From: Weeksellaceae bacterium
GTDB taxonomy: Bacteria > Bacteroidota > Bacteroidia > Flavobacteriales > Weeksellaceae
NCBI GenBank assembly: GCA_022013695.1
Contig: JAKLPS010000027.1
Span: forward strand, 1-64,000
Direction: 5' to 3'
DNA: 64,000 nt
Position 1 is the stretch's first letter. Every line of letters begins with the position of its first letter. This document shows, in pieces, positions 58,270 to 64,000 of this stretch. Under the pieces are notes generated by a model. It saw nothing but the letters and a program-made list of their open reading frames with translations. It ran no database searches and had not been told where the DNA came from. Made by a program: the position numbers and the translations under genes.

Positions 58270-59472
58270 CTAAGGCGTAGGATCTTTCTGCAGTACCACA
58301 AAAGCGGGAAAGTGATCGGAATATCCGCCGGTAAAAGTATCACCCGCCCAAGATCTGAAAGGATAGCCCTTGTAACTTCCTTCTTTTGTAATAAGATAAG
58401 CTGGTGCGTAGATCTCTGCTTTGAAAACGGTGTAATCCTTTCTCACTTCTCTATTTGGCGAATATAAATTGGCCGATACAATGATTTGATCGAAAAGATT
58501 GGGGGAATCTTGATAAGCCAGAGAAGCAACGCCATTTTTGTATAATGGGTACATCAGATTCAGATAATGGTTGTCTTCCGAAAGATCTTTTGGGTTACCA
58601 ACCGCTTTGAGATAATTTTTAAGACTTGGACTGATGGGATCGTCATTGAAATCTCCCATCGCAAACATTTTTGTGGCAGGATCTACTGCGCGCAGGCTGT
58701 CCATTTGCTGTTTCAGGACGACCGCAGCGGCATTACGTTTCGGTAGGGACTTAGCTTCGCCACCCCGCCTAGAAGGCCAGTGATTGATGAAGAATGCCAC
58801 TTTCTCGTTGTCAAGAAATCCCGTCATTACGACAACGTCTCTCGTATATTCTCTTTTGCCTTCTTCGCCGTACACTTTGATTTCCTTCTTCCAGGATTTG
58901 CTTGGCGAAAATCTTCTTTTTTGATAAATAAATGCAATATCAATCCCTCTTGCATCATAGGAGTTGTAATGTACGATTCCATAATCGTATTTTGCAAGCG
59001 CAGGCTGCTTTACGAGATCTTCTATAACCTGTCTGTTTTCGACCTCAATTAATCCGCAGACCACAGGAGCCGTGTTGGTGTAAGCTCTTCCCATTTCCGA
59101 GATCACCTTGGCTTCATTGGCTAATTTTTGGTTGTAATTTTTGGAGTTCCATCTTTTTGGGCTTTCTGGCGTGAAATCGTCTGCCAAGATTTGCTTTCTC
59201 ACCACCTTTTTGTCTTTAAGAAGTGCATCGCTCCACTCTCCTCTATATTCCCCGGTGACTGGTAGGTATTTTAAAGAATCCAAAGGCACACTTCTGTGGA
59301 AAGCAGGATTGCTGACATCCTTGGTGCCATCTATATAATCTGCAGACGGAATCGTGTCCCAGAGATTTTCAACATTCAGAAATCCCACGGTTGCGGCGCG
59401 CACTTGCTTTTTTTGCTGCGCAGAGAGTAAGGATAAACTGAGAATAGCCAGTAAGCCTAAAATATGTTTCAT
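58270..59472 (-). CDS. Secreted endonuclease/exonuclease/phosphatase family protein
   Basis: 400 residues. Signal peptide MKHILGLLAILSLSLLSAQ. EEP-fold motifs: FLNVENLWDT (Asn for metal), GLIEVENRQV (catalytic Glu), INHWPSRRGG, GDFNDDPISPS (Asp/Asn pair) and SDHFPAFVVL (final Asp-His). Family members hydrolyse DNA, RNA, phosphoinositides or other phosphodiesters. The divergent TonB receptor and DUF5689 lipoprotein point to action on an imported extracellular substrate, possibly nucleic acid. Confidence 0.88.
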   Translation of the reverse strand: MKHILGLLAILSLSLLSAQQKKQVRAATVGFLNVENLWDTIPSADYIDGTKDVSNPAFHRSVPLDSLKYLPVTGEYRGEWSDALLKDKKVVRKQILADDFTPESPKRWNSKNYNQKLANEAKVISEMGRAYTNTAPVVCGLIEVENRQVIEDLVKQPALAKYDYGIVHYNSYDARGIDIAFIYQKRRFSPSKSWKKEIKVYGEEGKREYTRDVVVMTGFLDNEKVAFFINHWPSRRGGEAKSLPKRNAAAVVLKQQMDSLRAVDPATKMFAMGDFNDDPISPSLKNYLKAVGNPKDLSEDNHYLNLMYPLYKNGVASLAYQDSPNLFDQIIVSANLYSPNREVRKDYTVFKAEIYAPAYLITKEGSYKGYPFRSWAGDTFTGGYSDHFPAFVVLQKDPTP

Positions 59473-59510
59473 AGTAGATTTTAATTATAAAATAAAAATA
59501 TGTTTGGCTA

Positions 59511-59518
59511 CAAAAGTA
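59511..59518 (-). promoter_or_regulatory. -7 box of the secreted nuclease gene
   Basis: TACTTTTG on the minus strand, fits TAnnTTTG, about 38 bases before the ATG at 59472. Confidence 0.45.
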
Positions 59519-59592
59519 ATTTTTTTTGGACGGCTGCAAAATAAAAATTTCAAGTTTTTGCTGATTGCCAATGATATTGCAAATAATTGACA

Positions 59593-59608
59593 ATTTGTTA
59601 AAACAAAT
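59593..59608. promoter_or_regulatory. Inverted repeat between divergent promoters
   Basis: ATTTGT-TAAA-ACAAAT, perfect six-base arms, between the nuclease and receptor promoters. Possible operator; could be chance in AT-rich DNA. Confidence 0.3.
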
Positions 59609-59621
59609 AAAATGTTAAAAA

Positions 59622-59652
59622 GTTTTAATTATGGAAAATTTATTTACATTTG
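59622..59652 (+). promoter_or_regulatory. Promoter of the receptor-DUF5689 operon
   Basis: TACATTTG at 59645-59652 fits the -7 consensus; GTTTT at 59622-59626 is an 18-base-spaced weak -33. Leader about 55 bases. Confidence 0.45.
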
Positions 59653-59710
59653 CGTTCCGTTCGTAATGAACTGAATATTAGAAAAAGAGCAAATAAAACC
59701 TAATTGATTT

Positions 59711-62593
59711 ATGATTAAAAAATTATCATTAATCTCCTTATTTACACTGCTTCCAGCGTCGTTTTACTATGCACAAACCACCGTTTTTGCCTACCTGAAA
59801 GATGCAGACGGGAAACCGGTAGAGAAAGCGCAAGTGGATCTAAAAGGAGAAGGTAATGGTGTCTCGGCAGACAAAATTGGATATTTCCAGTTTGTAGATC
59901 TGAAAACTGGGCATTATCAGATTGTAGTAACGAAAGCAAATTTCGAGACAAAAACTTTGGAGTTTGACATCACCACAGAAAAAAGAAAGGACCTGGGCGT
60001 CATCACCCTGTACACCACATTGACGGCCGCAGACCAAGGTCTTGCAATCCTGGATAATGGCGATGACGAAGGCGGAAGCCAGACTTCTACGGTTGGACTT
60101 TTACAATCTTCGCAAGATGTTTTCAACAGGATTGCGAGTTTTGATCTTGGGGCCTATTGGTTCCGGCCAAGAGGTGTTGACGGAAGAACCTCTGAAAATA
60201 TGCTGAATGGCGTTTCTATGGTGAAATCTGATAATGGAAATGTCGATTTTTCTAACTGGGGCGGACTTAATGAGATTGTGCGGTACCCCGAGATTGCTTC
60301 CAATCATTCGCCTTCCGAATATGCTTTTGGCGGTGCAAGTGGCGTGGTCTATAAAAATACAAAAGCCAGCGAATATAGAAAAGGATTCCAGGCGGTTTAC
60401 TCTATCACCAATCGGAATTACAGACAACGCGTCTCTCTGAGATACACCTCTGGAATGTCCAAAAGCGGATGGGCGTTTACATTGATGGGCGCAAAAAGGT
60501 GGGCAGAAGAAGGCATCCAAGACGGAACTTTCTACGATGCTTACGGAACCTATTTGGGGATTGAGAAAAAAATCAGCAGCAATCACACCATTACCTTCAA
60601 CGCTTTTGCCTCTCCGTACAGAAGATCTACTTCCAGCCCAAGCACTCAGGAAGTCTATGATTACAGGGGTGTACATTATAACTCCTATTGGGGTTGGCAG
60701 AATGGCGAAAAGAGAAATGAAAGAGTTAGAAAAGGTTTCCAACCAATTTTCCAATTACAGGATTTCCTGAAAATTAATAAAAATTCTAATTTGTGGACCT
60801 CCGTTTCTTATCAATTTGGAAAAGACAAGGGATCCCGATTGGACTGGCAGAATGTGCAGAATCCGTCACCAACCTATTATAAAAAATTACCAAGTTATTT
60901 TTCTAATAGTATAGATTACAACGCCTATCACAACAATACGGATCCCGCTTTGTACAGCACTTTAGAAGCAGGGCGCCTTGCTGCTTTGAGTGACTGGGAA
61001 AACAACAACGAGAATGTCACCCAACTCAACTGGAACGCAATGTATAACACCAATATGGCAAACGATGCGGTCGATCAGGCAGATTTGGCCAAGCGATACG
61101 GCCTTACCGGACGCAGAGCAAAATACTTCTTAGTAAATGACGTGAGTGATGATAAAATTTGGAACGCCGCAACTCATTACACTTATAACTTTACAGACAA
61201 ATCCAAATTCTTGTTGAATGTATCCTATCAAAATTACCGATCAGAATACTACCGAGAGGTGAACGATATGTTAGGAGCAGACTATGTTTTAGGAGTTGAT
61301 CCTTATGCACAGTCCAACAGACAGGGCTCCTCGGGTCTTTATGATGTGAACGACACCAATCTTGCAAAACATGTGGGCGACAGAATTGGTTATAATTATA
61401 TCCTTAGAAGACAGGAAGTAAAAGTGAATCCGGGCATCAAATTCTCAACGGGAAATTTTGATGTTTTTGTAACTGGTTTGTTCGGATACTCTACTTCTAG
61501 CAGAGAAGGATTGTTCCAACACTACCTCTATCAAAATAATTCTCTCGGAGAAAGCAAAGATTTCAACTACTGGAATTATGGTTTGAAAAGCCAGATCGTC
61601 TATAGACTTAATGGTAGAAACTTCTTGGTTTACAACGGCTCCTATTTTTCGCAAGCCCCTTTCTTAGAAGACATTTTTATTAACCCAAGAAATAATAATT
61701 ACGCAGCTCCTGGCATCAAGAACACAAAAATAAACGGAAACGACTTGAGTTATGTCATGTCTACACCAAGAATGAAGCTGAGAGTAACTGGTTATCTTGT
61801 TGATACGCAAGATGATACCAATGTTCAAAGATTCTTCACAGATGGACTTAGCCTCGCTACAAGTACCAGTGATGCCACCAACGGCGACACTGGTCAGACA
61901 GCAAGTGCTTTTGTGGTGCAGACGATGTCTAACTTAGACAAAAGAAATATGGGAGCAGAGTTGGGAGTAGATTACAAGATATTGCCAACGCTTTCCTTAC
62001 AGGGTGTGGCGAATTGGGGAGATTACACTTACCGAAACAATCCAACTGTATATTTCGCATCCGACGTAGTAGCAGCCCCTTATGTAGATTATGGCAAAAC
62101 CAATATCAAAGGGATGAAAGTCGGCGGAACACCTCAAAAAGCATTCTCCGCAGGATTACGTTACAGCGATCCTCATTACTGGTGGATCGGTGCCAATTGG
62201 AATTATTTGGATGACAACAATCTGGATCCGAATGCGATTACCAGAAGTGATGAGTGGATCCAAAATAATGCAAGCAACACACCTTACACCAATTTGGATC
62301 AGGACAAGGTTGATTATTATATGAAGCAGAAAAAGCTAATGTCTGCCAATTTCATTAATGCAAATGTTGGAAAATCTTGGATCTTCGGAAAATATTATTT
62401 ATTGATTTCTGCTTCTGTTAATAATATTTTAGATAATACAAAATATATTACCGGCGGATTCGAGCAGATAAGAAACTCCAACGGAAACGTAGATTTTGAG
62501 AATGATTTTAACAGCAAAACCCCAAACTTTGCACCAAAATACTGGTACACACAAGGGCGATCTTATTTCGTAAACCTACAAGTTAGATTCTAA
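59711..62593 (+). CDS. TonB-dependent receptor with CarboxypepD-like N-domain
   Basis: 960 residues: signal peptide with cleavage near SFYYAQ (about 22), a carboxypeptidase-regulatory-like beta-sandwich at about 25-105 (KDADGKPVEKAQVDLKG, GYFQFVDLKTGHYQI), plug domain (VGLLQSSQDVFNRIASF, FRPRGVDGRTSENMLNGV) and a 22-strand-type barrel ending in SYFVNLQVRF. The build is SusC-like but the partner downstream is a DUF5689 lipoprotein instead of SusD. Ligand unknown. Confidence 0.88.
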   Translation: MIKKLSLISLFTLLPASFYYAQTTVFAYLKDADGKPVEKAQVDLKGEGNGVSADKIGYFQFVDLKTGHYQIVVTKANFETKTLEFDITTEKRKDLGVITLYTTLTAADQGLAILDNGDDEGGSQTSTVGLLQSSQDVFNRIASFDLGAYWFRPRGVDGRTSENMLNGVSMVKSDNGNVDFSNWGGLNEIVRYPEIASNHSPSEYAFGGASGVVYKNTKASEYRKGFQAVYSITNRNYRQRVSLRYTSGMSKSGWAFTLMGAKRWAEEGIQDGTFYDAYGTYLGIEKKISSNHTITFNAFASPYRRSTSSPSTQEVYDYRGVHYNSYWGWQNGEKRNERVRKGFQPIFQLQDFLKINKNSNLWTSVSYQFGKDKGSRLDWQNVQNPSPTYYKKLPSYFSNSIDYNAYHNNTDPALYSTLEAGRLAALSDWENNNENVTQLNWNAMYNTNMANDAVDQADLAKRYGLTGRRAKYFLVNDVSDDKIWNAATHYTYNFTDKSKFLLNVSYQNYRSEYYREVNDMLGADYVLGVDPYAQSNRQGSSGLYDVNDTNLAKHVGDRIGYNYILRRQEVKVNPGIKFSTGNFDVFVTGLFGYSTSSREGLFQHYLYQNNSLGESKDFNYWNYGLKSQIVYRLNGRNFLVYNGSYFSQAPFLEDIFINPRNNNYAAPGIKNTKINGNDLSYVMSTPRMKLRVTGYLVDTQDDTNVQRFFTDGLSLATSTSDATNGDTGQTASAFVVQTMSNLDKRNMGAELGVDYKILPTLSLQGVANWGDYTYRNNPTVYFASDVVAAPYVDYGKTNIKGMKVGGTPQKAFSAGLRYSDPHYWWIGANWNYLDDNNLDPNAITRSDEWIQNNASNTPYTNLDQDKVDYYMKQKKLMSANFINANVGKSWIFGKYYLLISASVNNILDNTKYITGGFEQIRNSNGNVDFENDFNSKTPNFAPKYWYTQGRSYFVNLQVRF

Positions 62594-62621
62594 AAAATAA
62601 TAATTTTAAAAAAGCAATATA

Positions 62622-63980
62622 ATGAATATAAAAAAATACTTCAAAATAAGTCTAGGGGCAGCTCTTTTAGTAGCAACCCAGATTTCTTGTATCCAAGACG
62701 ATAATTGGGATGCGCCAGAGATTGTTTGTAACAACAAATTTGACGCTGCTACCTATTCTATGGCAGATGTTGTGGCAATGGCGCCCGCAAGCGGGACCAA
62801 GTTGTTCCCCAATTTACCAGACTCCCCACCTGTTATTTTTGATGGTTACGTGGTATCATCTGATCAAAGTGGAAACTTTTACAAAACCATTTCTTTCCAA
62901 GACAAACCAGTCAATCCAACCGTGGGACTGCAAATTGAAATTGATAACTCCGGTAATTTTGCCGATTTCCCAGCCGGTGCGCACATTAGAATCAAAGCCA
63001 ACGGACTTGTTCTTGGCAGAGATGCGGGTGTGCTAAAATTAGGAGCAGTTGATCCCAACTACGCTATCGGAAGAATTCCTAAATCCATTGTCGGTCGATT
63101 TATGTCTGGAGTTTGCAGCGGGAACGGATTGGAAATTGTACAAATTACTCCTACAGTTGTCACATTAGATCAAATCACGGTAAGTCCTGGAGCGGATAAA
63201 TTCATTAACACGCTAGTAAAGGTAAATGATGTTCAGTTTATTGATTCAGAAGTTGGCAAAAACCTGATGGACGTTGATGCTTCTAATACGCCAATCGACA
63301 CCGATAGACATATTGAAAATCTTGCCGGCAAAACAGCGGTGGTAAGGACAGACGGTTTCTTCAAGCCAGCATATCAAATCCCGAATAAAAGCGGTGATAT
63401 TACTTTTGTAGTGAGCAAATACAACTCCGCTTATCAAAATGTAATTAGAGCTTCCGGAGATATCAACTTTACAAAAGACAGACTGCCAAAACCAGCAACC
63501 ATTTTTGAAGACACTTTCTCCAGTAATAGTTTTGCAACCAATGGCTGGTCTTTAGTAAGTGTGACGGGCGCAGAAACTTGGTACATCGCCGCCTTCGGAA
63601 ATCCTAAACCGTGCGCAGCAATGAGCGGCTTCAACAGCGGGAATAAGGTTAATGAGGACTGGTTGATTTCAAAATCAATTTCACTTGCCGGCGCCAAAAC
63701 GGCATCTTTCACTTTTGAAACGGATCGAGGCTATGCTGGAAACGAAATTGAAGTTTACGTAACCGAAAATTATACGGGTAATCCTGGAACTACAACTTGG
63801 ACCAAACTAAATCCAATTTTAGACACCACCACCACTTTCAGTGGATTCGTAAGTTCTGGAAATGTTGACTTTACGCCTTATATTGGGAAAAACGTTAACA
63901 TTGCTTTCAAATATACATCGACCACTTCTGCAGCAGCAACTTGGGAGATCGATAATGTAAAAGTTATCTTAACAAAATAA
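62622..63980 (+). CDS. DUF5689 surface lipoprotein with C-terminal jelly-roll domain
   Basis: 452 residues. Lipobox ATQISC with Cys23. DUF5689 region at about 45-280: VISSDQSGNFYKTI-like stretch (here VVSSDQSGNFYKTISFQD), AGAHIRIKANGLVLGRD and KTAVVRTDGF, an arrangement suggesting OB-fold beta-barrels. C-terminal choice-of-anchor J/MAM-like domain from about 295 (FEDTFSSNSFATNGWSLVS, EDWLISKSISL, WEIDNVKVIL). 28 bases after the receptor, so likely its extracellular binding partner. Confidence 0.85.
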   Translation: MNIKKYFKISLGAALLVATQISCIQDDNWDAPEIVCNNKFDAATYSMADVVAMAPASGTKLFPNLPDSPPVIFDGYVVSSDQSGNFYKTISFQDKPVNPTVGLQIEIDNSGNFADFPAGAHIRIKANGLVLGRDAGVLKLGAVDPNYAIGRIPKSIVGRFMSGVCSGNGLEIVQITPTVVTLDQITVSPGADKFINTLVKVNDVQFIDSEVGKNLMDVDASNTPIDTDRHIENLAGKTAVVRTDGFFKPAYQIPNKSGDITFVVSKYNSAYQNVIRASGDINFTKDRLPKPATIFEDTFSSNSFATNGWSLVSVTGAETWYIAAFGNPKPCAAMSGFNSGNKVNEDWLISKSISLAGAKTASFTFETDRGYAGNEIEVYVTENYTGNPGTTTWTKLNPILDTTTTFSGFVSSGNVDFTPYIGKNVNIAFKYTSTTSAAATWEIDNVKVILTK

Positions 63981-64000
63981 CCATCCAACTTTGAGAGACA

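Noticed and set aside
1..64000. CRISPR array, tRNA or rRNA genes, complete insertion sequence
   Set aside because: I found no regularly spaced repeat series, no cloverleaf-type sequence in the spacers, and no transposase frame.

Overview
The window looks like chromosomal core from a member of the Flavobacteriia, most likely Weeksellaceae (Chryseobacterium/Epilithonimonas type). Supporting signs are the gene families themselves (type III glutamine synthetase, exosortase F pair, DUF5689 lipoprotein, TonB receptors without nearby sugar operons, a bestrophin), the absence of Shine-Dalgarno sequences, and repeated TAnnTTTG (-7) promoter boxes of the Bacteroidota primary sigma factor. I see no rRNA, tRNA, CRISPR array, prophage or complete insertion sequence.

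Layout. 315-12200 (minus) is a dcw cluster in the order mraZ-rsmH-ftsL-ftsI-murE-mraY-murD-ftsW-murG-murC; ftsQ/ftsA/ftsZ are not in the 314 bases left of murC. 12447-15571 (plus) is a nitroreductase followed by nadB-nadC. 15632-18334 is a TonB receptor, then a four-helix membrane protein, asd and a cation efflux transporter. 20938-21886 (minus) holds exosortase XrtF and its partner. 21943-32101 holds a sugar/aminoglycoside-type kinase, an NlpC/P60 lipoprotein, glnA type III, a large protein with a nucleoside-phosphorylase-like end, the Tsp/Prc protease, surE and a methyltransferase. 32156-36200 (minus) holds a TonB-C-like secreted protein, lysA behind a candidate attenuator, an AT-rich NYN nuclease and a DnaQ-type exonuclease. 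36383-46077 (plus) is mostly housekeeping: bestrophin, trmH-like, CBS protein, nadK, fba, accD, SpmA/SpmB fusion, hydrolase, engB, GNAT. 46219-48554 (minus) is a two-component pair. 48659-57718 holds a SprT-like protein, manC, comM, rnhA, dnaB, fumC and prfA. 58270-63980 is a secreted nuclease/phosphatase divergent from a TonB receptor and a DUF5689 surface lipoprotein.

How it fits together. MurE carries the DNPR motif of meso-diaminopimelate ligases, and asd and lysA lie in the same window, so the peptidoglycan and lysine/DAP pathways are both represented. The most interesting regulatory signal is the lysA leader: promoter, a 25-codon open frame with five lysine codons, an antiterminator segment that overlaps its stop codon, and an intrinsic terminator 14 bases before lysA. 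This is the layout of classical ribosome-mediated attenuation. Other non-obvious signals are a three-repeat MraZ operator, a TAnnTTTG-N4-ATG arrangement in front of several genes suggesting leaderless mRNAs, a hairpin repeat family with exchanged cores (23003 and 55930), a short intergenic repeat embedded in murG, a tandem duplication over the murE start, and an AccD without its zinc-ribbon cysteines. All functions are inferred by reading the sequence; no database search was run.
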